A DNA stretch of 64,000 nt from Sutcliffiella horikoshii (GTDB taxonomy: Bacteria; Bacillota; Bacilli; Bacillales; Bacillaceae_I): contig NZ_VTEV01000004.1 of the NCBI RefSeq assembly GCF_008180725.1, forward strand, positions 175,003 to 239,002. Reading direction: 5' to 3'. Shown in pieces: positions 32,502 to 40,953 of this stretch; the first letter of the stretch is position 1; each line of letters begins with the position of its first letter. The notes beneath the pieces were generated by a model. That model was not told where the DNA came from. It made no database searches and saw only the letters and a program-made list of their open reading frames with translations. The position numbers were made by a program, and so were the translations under genes.

Positions 32502-34433
32502 GTGAACAACGAAACAATTCAGGCTTTACAATTTACAGATTTAAAGAAAGACGTGGCATCTTTTGCGATATCAGAGCCAGGAAAAAACGCTGTCTTGGCA
32601 ATAGAGCTATCCATTAATAAAAGACAGATTGAAGCATGGCTAAACGAAGTGACAGAAGGAATAAAGATACTTGCCATTAGTTCAAGTGTACCAATTCACG
32701 GTCTGCAAGGCATTGAGTATATCTTGAAAAATCTTCACAAGGGGATTGCATTCAGACCAGACCAACTGATGGGACTACATGATTTCCTAGATACCATTGA
32801 AAAGCTCAAACGTTTTATGAAGGATAAAGAGTACGTAGCACCTGTCATCACCAGCTATATTTACTCTGTTTCGGAGCTTTCTCATGTAATGGAAGAAATA
32901 ATTCGTTGTATTCGAAATGGAAGGGTGGACGATTACGCAAGCAAGGAACTGCTAAAAGTAAGAAAGCAGATATCTACCTTGGAGGAGCGCATCAAGAATC
33001 GTATTGAGCAGCTAGTGAAATCGACAAAGTACAGTAAGTTTCTGCAGGAAAACCTTGTTAGTACCAGAAACGGTAGGTATGTCATTCCGGTCAAAAAAGA
33101 ATACAAAAATAATATTAAGGGCTCGGTTCTGGATGTTTCTGCTTCGGGATCTACCGTGTACATGGAGCCAGAAGAAATTAGCATCATTCAGGACTCCATC
33201 AGTATGCTGAAGTTTCAAGAAGAGGCAGAGGAGGAGCAAATACTTTTTGCGCTTACTGGTTTGGTCCAGGAGCATGAAAAAGAAATCAAATTGGCAATGG
33301 ATTTGATGGTCAGTTATGATGTGATTTTTGCCAAGGCAAAGCACAGCTTATTACTAAATGGCACAGCACCAAAGATAAATGAACACCACGTTATCCGATT
33401 GGAAGGTGCCAGACATCCCTTACTAGGAAAAAATGCAGTACCGTTAAACTTGATTATTGGTGAGGATTACGACGCGCTCGTAATCACAGGTCCCAATACA
33501 GGCGGAAAAACAGTAACAATTAAAACGGTTGGACTCCTGACTTTGATGGCCCAATGTGGCATGCACATTCCTGCTGAAAAAGGCAGCGAGATAGCAATCT
33601 TCCATAAGGTTTTGGTAGATATAGGAGACGGACAAAGTATTGAACAGTCTTTAAGTACCTTTTCATCCAGAGTGAAAAACATTATTGGAATATTAGCTGA
33701 GTCTACACCGCAGACATTGGTGCTGCTAGACGAACTCGGTTCAGGAACAGACCCGGCAGAAGGGATGGGACTTGCAACTTCTATTTTAGAAGAGCTATAT
33801 AATAAAGGAACAACGATGTTGGCCACCACCCACTATAGTGAAATTAAGGAATTTGCCAATGAGCATGAAGGCTTCTGTAATGGCTCGATGGAATTCAATG
33901 TGGAGACACTTAAGCCGACTTATCGTCTTATTGTTGGAAAAGGTGGAGATAGTCAAGCTTTTGCTATTGCGTTGCGTCTGGGCATGCATCCTAAGTTGAT
34001 CGAACGGGCACATGAAATCACGTACAAAGAAACAAAAGATTACACCGATAAATCGGATAGGCAAAGACATGAGCTAGACAGGCAACTAGCGATGAACCAG
34101 AAGTATGTGAGAAAGATGAAGCATCCAGAAAAAGAAAAAGCAAAGCAGGAAATCATTTTTAAGAAAGGGGACAATGTAAAGATTCCATCTATCGGTGAGT
34201 TCGGTATTGTCTTTAAACCTGCTGATGAGAAAGGGGATGTGCAAGTAATGGTAAAAGGAAGCCTAGAAACTTTTAACCATAAGCGACTTTCCCTCTATAT
34301 TAAAGCGGAGGATTTATATACGGAAGACTATGATATGGATATCGTCTTTGAATCAAAAGAAAACCGTAAGCTCCGAAATAAAATGAAGAAACGCCATGTA
34401 GATGAAGTTATCTTAGAGGAGTCAGACGACTGA
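32502..34433 (+). CDS. MutS2-like ATPase without Smr domain
   Basis: The 643-residue protein has the MutS2 architecture: an N-terminal helical core/clamp (about 1-290), the ATPase with Walker A GPNTGGKT near 329 and Walker B LLDELGSG near 410, ATTHYSE, a short linker, and a KOW-like segment (FKKGDNVKIPSIGEFGIV, about 555-600). Housekeeping MutS2 is about 785 residues and ends in a Smr nuclease domain with LDLRG; that domain is absent here. MutS2 in B. subtilis acts on collided ribosomes, so this paralogue may split or rescue ribosomes without cutting. The start is GTG, 8 nt after AGGAGG. The attenuator upstream suggests induction by ribosome-stalling drugs. Confidence 0.88.
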   Translation: MNNETIQALQFTDLKKDVASFAISEPGKNAVLAIELSINKRQIEAWLNEVTEGIKILAISSSVPIHGLQGIEYILKNLHKGIAFRPDQLMGLHDFLDTIEKLKRFMKDKEYVAPVITSYIYSVSELSHVMEEIIRCIRNGRVDDYASKELLKVRKQISTLEERIKNRIEQLVKSTKYSKFLQENLVSTRNGRYVIPVKKEYKNNIKGSVLDVSASGSTVYMEPEEISIIQDSISMLKFQEEAEEEQILFALTGLVQEHEKEIKLAMDLMVSYDVIFAKAKHSLLLNGTAPKINEHHVIRLEGARHPLLGKNAVPLNLIIGEDYDALVITGPNTGGKTVTIKTVGLLTLMAQCGMHIPAEKGSEIAIFHKVLVDIGDGQSIEQSLSTFSSRVKNIIGILAESTPQTLVLLDELGSGTDPAEGMGLATSILEELYNKGTTMLATTHYSEIKEFANEHEGFCNGSMEFNVETLKPTYRLIVGKGGDSQAFAIALRLGMHPKLIERAHEITYKETKDYTDKSDRQRHELDRQLAMNQKYVRKMKHPEKEKAKQEIIFKKGDNVKIPSIGEFGIVFKPADEKGDVQVMVKGSLETFNHKRLSLYIKAEDLYTEDYDMDIVFESKENRKLRNKMKKRHVDEVILEESDD

Positions 34434-34575
34434 TATTTAGGGGATGTAAAGCGTACGTAAACATTGTTTAATTGATGTGAATTATTGGTAAAAAACCTTT
34501 TCTTTGGCTGAATTTTCTGTATGATTAACCTTGTAGTCCACTAAAACAAGCATAGCTCAAGGAGGAAGTTCAATC

Positions 34576-34728
34576 ATGAAAAAAATGTTACTAGCTTTAT
34601 CATCTTCCGTTTTATTATTAGCTCTTGCAACTGGATGCGCCGCTGAGAATGAAGAAATGAACAACAACGAAACGAACATGGAACAAAATGAAACGAATAC
34701 TGAAACTGGGGAAACAAACGAAGAATAG
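34576..34728 (+). CDS. Small lipoprotein, 50 residues
   Basis: ATG after AAGGAGG encodes a lipoprotein signal with lipobox LATGC (Cys19), followed by a tail made almost only of Glu, Asn, Thr and Met (about 31 residues). Such short hydrophilic lipoproteins are common in Bacillus; the function is unknown. A terminator hairpin follows within 15 nt, which supports a real gene with its own transcript. Confidence 0.75.
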   Translation: MKKMLLALSSSVLLLALATGCAAENEEMNNNETNMEQNETNTETGETNEE

Positions 34729-34742
34729 GTTAAGTGAATAAA

Positions 34743-34800
34743 AGTATCTGGGAGTAGCGGCTATTTAAATAGTAGTCGGTCTGCTTCTAGGTGCTTTTTT
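34743..34800 (+). terminator. Long intrinsic terminator
   Basis: A 15-nt imperfect stem (34743-34757 with 34781-34795, several G-U pairs) followed by a run of T. Confidence 0.7.
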
Positions 34801-34887
34801 ATATTGGTAGATGGTGTTGTGATAGAAGGATTGAAAAATAGGCCGAAAAGAGGTTGAAAAAGGGTTTTTTTATGTGTGAAAAAATGG

Positions 34888-35097
34888 TTCGGCCAAATTG
34901 CATAGTTATTCGGACATTTCAAGGGCGAAATAGTGGTTGGTTCGGACAAGATCTGGCGGTGTTCGGTCAACTATCAAGCGAGGTTCGGCCATTCAAATTT
35001 TTGGTTTGGACAAAAAGACAAAAACTTCGGTCAACTTTGGAGAAACTTCGGTCAAAAATGGCGCAATCTTCGGTCAACTTTACAAAAACTTCGGACA
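34888..35097. repeat. Degenerate 21-bp periodic repeat (TTCGGTCA motif)
   Basis: TTCGG or TTTGG followed by TCA/ACA/CCA begins at 34888, 34909, 34941, 34962, 34984, 35005, 35026, 35047, 35069 and 35090, so the spacing is 21-22 bp except for one gap of 32. The gene-free stretch 34801-35187 holds only this. All three forward frames stay open here because the repeat avoids stops; they have no ribosome sites and are not genes. Confidence 0.75.
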
Positions 35098-35187
35098 TTT
35101 ACCAAGATGGAGAAAATCGAAGCTAATGTACCATCTAATTAGAGCAACATTCATTTAATACAGCCAACCAAAGCCCAAGAAATCAAA

Positions 35188-35232
35188 CAAAAACCACTGC
35201 AACCGAAAGCTCTCACTCTCGATCACAGTGGT
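35188..35232 (-). terminator. Terminator of the subtilase gene
   Basis: On the minus strand ACCACTG / CAGTGGT arms with an inner imperfect stem, then five T. Confidence 0.65.
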
Positions 35233-35248
35233 CTACCCTAAATCAAAA

Positions 35249-37186
35249 TTAGTTTACAATCGCCAATGAAAACGCCTGTGGTCCTTGAGGAACATTATAT
35301 GCCTGAACCTCTACCGTATATGTCCCACTTTGCGGAGCATTGATAAACACGTTTTCTACGTTATTACGGCCGTCCCAATTATTATTGTAAGGAGCCGTAA
35401 AGTCGTTTCCTACATACTGCGTGCCGTTTGGAGCAGTGATTACCAAGTCAAGGTCATTTACCAGCGTCACAGATGCAGATGTGCTTGCAGGAGCATCAGA
35501 CCATACTAGAGAGATTTTAAGTGGCTTGCCTGCTGTTGCTGTGAAAGAATATGTTGCCTTTTGGCTTGTAGACAGGGAACTTGTCTCATTCACAAATGCA
35601 GTGTTTAAAGACTTGTCCAATGTTACACGGCCCCAACCTTGGTTGCCGTTAGGGAAACCAAGACCCACATCCGTTGCACCAGCGATCAAAGCGGCCTTTA
35701 ATAGAGATGGCTTAGGTGTGATGCCTCTGTTTTTGATAAAATGCTCACGTAATTGTGCTACGTTTCCTGCAACAATCGGTGTTGCCATGGAAGTTCCACC
35801 CATGTACGCATATTTGCTGTCATGATTTGCCCAGAAAGAAGAATCCGGTGCAAGGGAAGAACGTGCTGATAGGATAAATGTTCCTGGAGCCATTACGTCC
35901 GGCTTAATACGGCCGTCACGAGTCGGTCCACGGGAAGAGAACTGTGCAACATGGTTGATGTTATCCGCGTAAGACCCGAAGCTAGGACGATAATTTTCTG
36001 TAGCTCCGACTGTAATTGCATTTTTCGCAGTACCAGGTGCACTGATGGTACCGCTGTTTGGCCCTTCATTCCCAGCTGCGAAAAGAACCGCCATATCATT
36101 TTTACGAACATAGTCATCGACATTTCTGGAATCTGTCGTGTAAGCACCGTTTACCGCAGCACCCCATGAGTTCGTATGAATTCTTGCTCCGGCACTGTAA
36201 GCTTGGCTGAACAAAGTGCTCAGGTTAGATGGAAGGCCTCCCAATCCGCCGCCGCTATCCATGATGGATTGAAATACTAAGTTTGCTTGTGGTGCCATTC
36301 CTTTATTGCTTGTCCCATTTCCAAGAACAGATCCAGCAACGTGAGTACCGTGACCATTCGGATCATTGGAATTATTGGTTCTTCCTAGAGCATATAATGC
36401 GGTGATTTTACCGCGGAAAGCTTCATGCATGGAGCTGTCGTTACGGCCAGTATCAAGTCCTGTATCCGCAACAGCAACTGTTTGACCTTGCCCGTATAAC
36501 CCATAGCTGCTCTGGGCAACATCGGCTTTAACAATCCCTCTCGCAACATCATTCAACACCTTATAATCCGGTTTAGGAGAGATATAAAGAACATCATTGT
36601 TCGCTGCATATTCAACAATTTCGTTTATGCCTTTGAAGTTCATTTCCTTGTTTTTTTGTTTTGCGTCAAGTGCAACAGCTTTTACTAAAGCAGAAGCACC
36701 TTTTGTAAATAATAGTGGATCGACCTTATAAAGAGGCAAATACGGCTCTACTGATTCTAAATGGGCAATGCCTTTCGTTGCCTTCGCAACATCGCCCTTA
36801 TATTCCACAATGTATGCATAGTCTGGTATGTAATCTACAATAGTTGCCCCAGTAGATTCCAACTCTTTTCTCGTTTCTTCTAAAATAGGACCATCAAACT
36901 GCACAATGTACAGGCTATTGTCTTTTGGCACGACCTCTAGCTTCTTTTTCAGGCCTTTTGGAATTTTAACATTTTCTGTATCTGCTAGAAAAGAAGCTTC
37001 ACCTAATTTTCCGTTTTTAGAAACTGCTTTCTTATCTGTAATCTGGCTAACTCCTTTGAAATCTAGTTCAAAGTTGCTTGCTCCCCCAGTTGATGGACTG
37101 CTTAGCGCAACAGTTGATAGAATGGTTGCAGCTGATAAAACGGATAAAAATACTTTCTTAGATTGTTTCTTTTTCTTCATCCTCAT
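35249..37186 (-). CDS. Secreted subtilisin-like serine protease, KP-43 type
   Basis: The prepro-enzyme of about 645 residues has a basic N-terminus and signal peptide (to about residue 36), a long propeptide, and a 434-residue mature part beginning NDVARGIVKAD. Counting from that Asn, the triad is Asp30 (VADTGLD), His68 (NGHGTH) and Ser255 (GGTSMATP). A C-terminal beta-sandwich (about 310-434) follows, typical of the high-molecular-mass oxidatively stable alkaline proteases. The mature sequence is, from memory, almost that of KP-43. The second ATG (37186) is preferred because GAGAGGAG touches the first. It degrades extracellular protein. Confidence 0.93.
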   Translation of the reverse strand: MRMKKKKQSKKVFLSVLSAATILSTVALSSPSTGGASNFELDFKGVSQITDKKAVSKNGKLGEASFLADTENVKIPKGLKKKLEVVPKDNSLYIVQFDGPILEETRKELESTGATIVDYIPDYAYIVEYKGDVAKATKGIAHLESVEPYLPLYKVDPLLFTKGASALVKAVALDAKQKNKEMNFKGINEIVEYAANNDVLYISPKPDYKVLNDVARGIVKADVAQSSYGLYGQGQTVAVADTGLDTGRNDSSMHEAFRGKITALYALGRTNNSNDPNGHGTHVAGSVLGNGTSNKGMAPQANLVFQSIMDSGGGLGGLPSNLSTLFSQAYSAGARIHTNSWGAAVNGAYTTDSRNVDDYVRKNDMAVLFAAGNEGPNSGTISAPGTAKNAITVGATENYRPSFGSYADNINHVAQFSSRGPTRDGRIKPDVMAPGTFILSARSSLAPDSSFWANHDSKYAYMGGTSMATPIVAGNVAQLREHFIKNRGITPKPSLLKAALIAGATDVGLGFPNGNQGWGRVTLDKSLNTAFVNETSSLSTSQKATYSFTATAGKPLKISLVWSDAPASTSASVTLVNDLDLVITAPNGTQYVGNDFTAPYNNNWDGRNNVENVFINAPQSGTYTVEVQAYNVPQGPQAFSLAIVN

Positions 37187-37403
37187 GCTCATCTCCTCTC
37201 AATTGGTAACACAAGAATAATTTAGCATAGTAAAAGAAGAATTTATATTGGGAAAATTCAGAAAAAAAGACCGCAATAATAGCAGAAATAAGCATTTATT
37301 TTCCCAATGGAAAAGATTTGTAGATTTACTATTATAATATAGAAATAGAGCTGTTTACCCAAGCTATCTATTAAACTTGTTTAGATATAATTGGAAATAA
37401 GTA

Positions 37404-37432
37404 TTGAGTTAATGATTCCAATTTGAAATAAT
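37404..37432 (+). promoter_or_regulatory. Candidate promoter of nif3-like operon
   Basis: TTGAGT, 17-nt spacer, AATAAT, 46 nt before the Nif3-like start. The protease promoter must lie in the same 290-bp divergent region, but I see no clear one. Confidence 0.4.
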
Positions 37433-37477
37433 TGGTATAAATGAAATGATTAGTATGCGAATTTGGGGGAGGGAATT

Positions 37478-38263
37478 ATGAAAATCACAAAATTTAAAGC
37501 CATTATCAATGAGCTTTTTCCTAGAGAATTATTAGAAGAATTCAAAGACGATTATGGATTTAACAACACTTCCAATAACATGATTAAGACAATTGGATTT
37601 TCAACCAACCTTTCAATCGAAGTGATTGATCAGGCAAAAGCCGCAAAGGTCGACTTAATCATAACCCATCATGACGCATGGGATTTTATTTATGGATTAA
37701 AAGATGAATGTATGAAGAGGTTAAAAGCATATAACATAAGCCATTTCTGGATACATGGTCCATTGGATTATATTGAATTTGGTACATGCACGTCATTGAT
37801 GAATAGGATTGGTATTGATAACATCATACGTTTCTCAGAGTATAGGAACTCTAGTGTACCTGGTATAGGAGAGTTTAACGAAGGTGAAAAATTCGAGAGC
37901 TTGGTAGAGACTATGAGAACTGAACTGGAAGAGCCTGTAAGAGTGTGGAAAAATCACGAGAATAAGGTGAAAAAGGTTGGTGTACTGACAGGTGCAGGGC
38001 ATTCCACCAATCATATAAAATTTGCCTTAGATCAGGGCTGCGATACCTACATAACTGGAGAGGCAAGTTTATATACCATTCAATATGCTAAGTTTGCAGG
38101 TATAAACCTACTTGTTGGAAGCCATATCTTTACGGAGATCTTTGGGGTAGAGAGTTTGGCACTGAGAGTGAAAGAAGCGGAAGAAGGGGTTTCCATCATA
38201 AAGCTGCAGGAGGAGCATTTTGAATTAAATCATAGCGAGAGAATGGAGGATAAAATTCTATGA
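37478..38263 (+). CDS. Nif3-like dinuclear metal centre protein
   Basis: The 261-residue protein has the Nif3/YbgI metal motifs ITHHDAWDF near 61-69 and TGEASLY near 190, which bind two metal ions. It lacks the inserted middle domain of YqfO and so resembles the short form. Nif3 proteins are proposed to be metal-dependent hydrolases; substrate unknown. ATG 37478 follows GGGGGAGG. It overlaps the Nudix gene by ATGA. Confidence 0.85.
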   Translation: MKITKFKAIINELFPRELLEEFKDDYGFNNTSNNMIKTIGFSTNLSIEVIDQAKAAKVDLIITHHDAWDFIYGLKDECMKRLKAYNISHFWIHGPLDYIEFGTCTSLMNRIGIDNIIRFSEYRNSSVPGIGEFNEGEKFESLVETMRTELEEPVRVWKNHENKVKKVGVLTGAGHSTNHIKFALDQGCDTYITGEASLYTIQYAKFAGINLLVGSHIFTEIFGVESLALRVKEAEEGVSIIKLQEEHFELNHSERMEDKIL

Positions 38264-38685
38264 AAAAGTGGCTTGGTTCAGCTGGAATCTGCATAAATGA
38301 CAAGGATGAAGTGCTGATGGTGAGAGCAAATGATAATGTGGGTTGGGCTGTGCCTTCTGGTGGCATAGAAATTGGTGAAACACCTGAAGAATGTTGCATT
38401 AGAGAAGTGATGGAAGAGACAGGATATAGAATTAATATCGTGGAGAAACTTTTCATCAAAGAAAAAGTTATCAAGGATTTTGAGGTTCTTACTCATTATT
38501 ATAAAGTAAAAAAATTGGGAGAGAGTAAGGGGATAAACGATCCAGATAACACCATCATGGAAGTAAGCTGGAAATCAATCTATGACCTTGAGAAAATTGA
38601 ACATACTTATCCTGAAGATATTAATATTATAAAAAAATTAGGGCGGAAAAATAAAGCAGAAATAGAGAAAACCGATGTCCAATAA
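38260..38685 (+). CDS. Nudix hydrolase
   Basis: The 141-residue protein has a canonical Nudix box at 34-56 ([20 protein letters not shown] then TGY). Length and arrangement fit a nucleotide-pyrophosphate hydrolase of the MutT class; substrate unknown. It overlaps the Nif3-like gene by ATGA and the next gene by 11 bp, making a tight three-gene operon. Confidence 0.9.
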   Translation: MKKWLGSAGICINDKDEVLMVRANDNVGWAVPSGGIEIGETPEECCIREVMEETGYRINIVEKLFIKEKVIKDFEVLTHYYKVKKLGESKGINDPDNTIMEVSWKSIYDLEKIEHTYPEDINIIKKLGRKNKAEIEKTDVQ

Positions 38686-39406
38686 ACCTTCAATCATGAT
38701 TTTAGGTACCGATCACTTTGAAAAGTCTGCTGTTCAAGATTATGCAAGAACGGATGAGTTGGACATTTTCACATCAGAGAAACAATTGGAGATAAACAAT
38801 GTCTTAACTACTTTGAAAGAATACACCCCTACCAAAATACTATTGGAGTATCCCTTAAAGTATCAATCAAACTTAACAAAAGAATTTCAAGAATATCTAG
38901 ATGGAAAATTAAAGTTATCAGCTAATGAACGGCATCAAATCGGATTCCAATTAGCAAAAGAGTTAGGTCATAAAAACATTTTTGCAGTGGATTGGAACGA
39001 AGATGAAGGTGTACCAGATATATTCGGGTATATGCAAAAGCAAGAAACACAAAATTCTAAGCAAATATTTATGGATATAGAAAAAGTGATAGATGAAGCC
39101 AATAATAAATCTCAGACCTCTACAATCTGGGAATATCTATTATTTTTAAATGATACTGAACAAGTTAGAAAGAGCCATCAAATATATATGGATATGGCGA
39201 TGATAGTAGATAATGACAATCCGATAGGTGCTAAGTGGGTCGCAAATTATTGGTATTATCGTAACTTACTAATTTATAAAAACATAAAGAGCTTGGCCAG
39301 TGAAAATGATCGTTTATTAGTCATATATGGAGTAGGGCATGTTTACCTATTGAATCAATTAATTTATGAAGGGGGAGTATTTAAAATTGAAAATGTCGAG
39401 GTGTAA
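38675..39406 (+). CDS. DUF5694-type protein (possible TraB/Tiki-like fold)
   Basis: The 243-residue protein starts [12 protein letters not shown] and ends with [16 protein letters not shown]; the GTxH and GxGHxxxL pair with an internal LLEYPL glutamate is the arrangement of TraB/Tiki/EreA-like metal hydrolases and of DUF5694. No signal peptide. The reaction is unknown; the fold assignment is inference. It is the last gene of the Nif3-Nudix operon. Confidence 0.65.
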   Translation: MSNKPSIMILGTDHFEKSAVQDYARTDELDIFTSEKQLEINNVLTTLKEYTPTKILLEYPLKYQSNLTKEFQEYLDGKLKLSANERHQIGFQLAKELGHKNIFAVDWNEDEGVPDIFGYMQKQETQNSKQIFMDIEKVIDEANNKSQTSTIWEYLLFLNDTEQVRKSHQIYMDMAMIVDNDNPIGAKWVANYWYYRNLLIYKNIKSLASENDRLLVIYGVGHVYLLNQLIYEGGVFKIENVEV

Positions 39407-39460
39407 CTAGAGCTAAAGTAGTCATTTATTGGCATTAATTATAGGAGAGTGTAATACCTT

Positions 39461-39587
39461 GTTGATCGTAGTGGAAGGCGCGAAGACTCCTATGGGAGGA
39501 AGGGACATGGAAGACCCCGCAGGGCGAATGCCCGAGGAGGCTTCCGGACCGCCCATGGAAAGCGAAGCGCCTGCAACGTAGATCAAC
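39461..39587. repeat. 127-bp GC-rich palindromic dispersed element
   Basis: The ends are imperfect inverted repeats (GTTGATC...GGCGC against GCGCC...GATCAAC) and the middle is far richer in G+C than the surrounding DNA, with GAAGACTCC, GGAAGACCCCGCAGG and GAGGAGGCTTCC blocks. I remember very similar elements scattered through many Bacillus genomes. It lies between two convergent genes. It may be a small non-autonomous mobile element or a structured RNA. Confidence 0.75.
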
Positions 39588-39601
39588 TGTTTAATGTAAA
39601 T

Positions 39602-40321
39602 TTAAAAATCATATTCATCAATAATCTTTTCAGTAATCAAATCATATCCCTTAGCGTTAGGGTGCAAGGAATCGCTGAAATACTCCTTTGACTTCTCCTT
39701 AAAAAGATCATTAGTGGAAATAAATTTGATGCGTTTAAAGCCATCCACTAGTCTTTGGCTATTTTCATTCCACTCGACAATGATATTTTCATGTTCAGCT
39801 GAATCCGGATAAGAATTGTATAGCCCGAGAAATAATATTGGAACATCTTTGTTTTCTTGACGGATGGTCTTAAGAATTTCTTGAACATTCTTCTCGTATT
39901 CAATAGCGCCTTCCTTTATTTTTTCTTCATTGATTCCTTTTAAGTCGCCACCATTGCTTTGAATGAGATCATTGGTGCCAATAAAGAGTATGATATAATC
40001 AGCGTTGCGGATGTCCTCCTGAATGTTAGTAAGTTTCACTTGCTTTACGACACCGTCTGATTCTTGTCCAGGGATACCGTAGTTTTTCACTTTAATATTT
40101 GCGTTTTTTTCTTCTTGGATCAACTTCTCCAAATTTTCTACGTATCCTTCGCCGGAGTTGTCACCGACTCCATATGTTAATGAGTCACCCAGTGTAACCA
40201 TTGTCTTTGGTGAATGATCAAGTACATTAGTTTTAGATTCCTCTTGATAGCCACTATAAAAGCCCACCCCAATAAGCGAAACCACAATTAATGCGGAAGC
40301 ATAGGTGATTGTATTCTTCAT
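39602..40321 (-). CDS. SGNH/GDSL-type esterase, YpmR-like
   Basis: The 239-residue protein has one N-terminal hydrophobic segment (about 7-24; signal anchor) and the SGNH blocks: GDSLTYG (Ser47), a glycine in YGIPGQES, GTND, and DSLHP near the end with the Asp-His pair. It should hydrolyse an ester outside the cell. Resembles B. subtilis YpmR. GAGGTTCACC precedes the ATG. Confidence 0.88.
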   Translation of the reverse strand: MKNTITYASALIVVSLIGVGFYSGYQEESKTNVLDHSPKTMVTLGDSLTYGVGDNSGEGYVENLEKLIQEEKNANIKVKNYGIPGQESDGVVKQVKLTNIQEDIRNADYIILFIGTNDLIQSNGGDLKGINEEKIKEGAIEYEKNVQEILKTIRQENKDVPILFLGLYNSYPDSAEHENIIVEWNENSQRLVDGFKRIKFISTNDLFKEKSKEYFSDSLHPNAKGYDLITEKIIDEYDF

Positions 40322-40444
40322 AGGTGAACCTCCTCAATGTTGTAGTAGTTCCCTATTGCAAAAATATTAAAACAGTTTGTTTGAAACTTTTTCATTATCA
40401 GAATCGTTTATATTTATAGGAACATTCTAGTAAGGGGGAAGGTT

Positions 40445-40909
40445 ATGAGTTATAAAAGAACAATTTCGTTCGGCTTGGCTATTATGTTTTTTTGCATCGC
40501 CACTTTTGCTTCATGGTATGAAGGGAGCGAGTTGGTAGATAATCCTTTCGAATGGAAACACACTGCAGTATTTACTTCATGGATTCATGATGGGGAAGTG
40601 GAACGGGAAAATATAGCTCAATTAGACTATTTTGTGTACTCTATCAAATTTAAACCGATCTTTCCGGTTATCATGATGGTAAGTTTTATTTATATGGTCT
40701 TCACATTAGGAATTAAATTTCTTAAGTCTGGAACAAAACGAAATTTGTTTGTAAGTATTTTGGGTGTACTCTTACTTATTGGAGCAGGATTAATTTCTAG
40801 TTCACCGACTTCTGGTGCTAGGGTCTTTATGCTTTCACTAATACTAATTGGGTTCTTGCTTTTAGGTTCTGCGGCCATCCATCATTTTAGAAAAGCACAA
40901 CTAAACTGA
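40445..40909 (+). CDS. Membrane protein, possibly DUF4306/YjdJ-like
   Basis: The 154-residue protein has four hydrophobic segments (about 7-24, 72-92, 103-120 and 128-145). ATFASWYEGSELVDNPFEWKH after the first segment resembles, as I recall, the DUF4306 family with B. subtilis YjdJ. Function unknown. AAGGGGGAAGG precedes the ATG. Confidence 0.65.
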   Translation: MSYKRTISFGLAIMFFCIATFASWYEGSELVDNPFEWKHTAVFTSWIHDGEVERENIAQLDYFVYSIKFKPIFPVIMMVSFIYMVFTLGIKFLKSGTKRNLFVSILGVLLLIGAGLISSSPTSGARVFMLSLILIGFLLLGSAAIHHFRKAQLN

Positions 40910-40914
40910 AAAGA

Positions 40915-40947
40915 AAAGTGCCCTCCCAAAAACGGAAGAGCACTTTC
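40915..40947. terminator. Bidirectional terminator
   Basis: AAAGTGC-CT-C / G-AG-GCACTTT hairpin between two convergent genes with A and T tracts on both sides. Confidence 0.7.
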
Positions 40948-40953
40948 TTCATA

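Noticed and set aside
34854-35158. Reading frames of 69-90 codons in all three forward frames
   Set aside because: They result from the stop-poor TTCGGTCA repeat, lack ribosome sites and have repetitive content.
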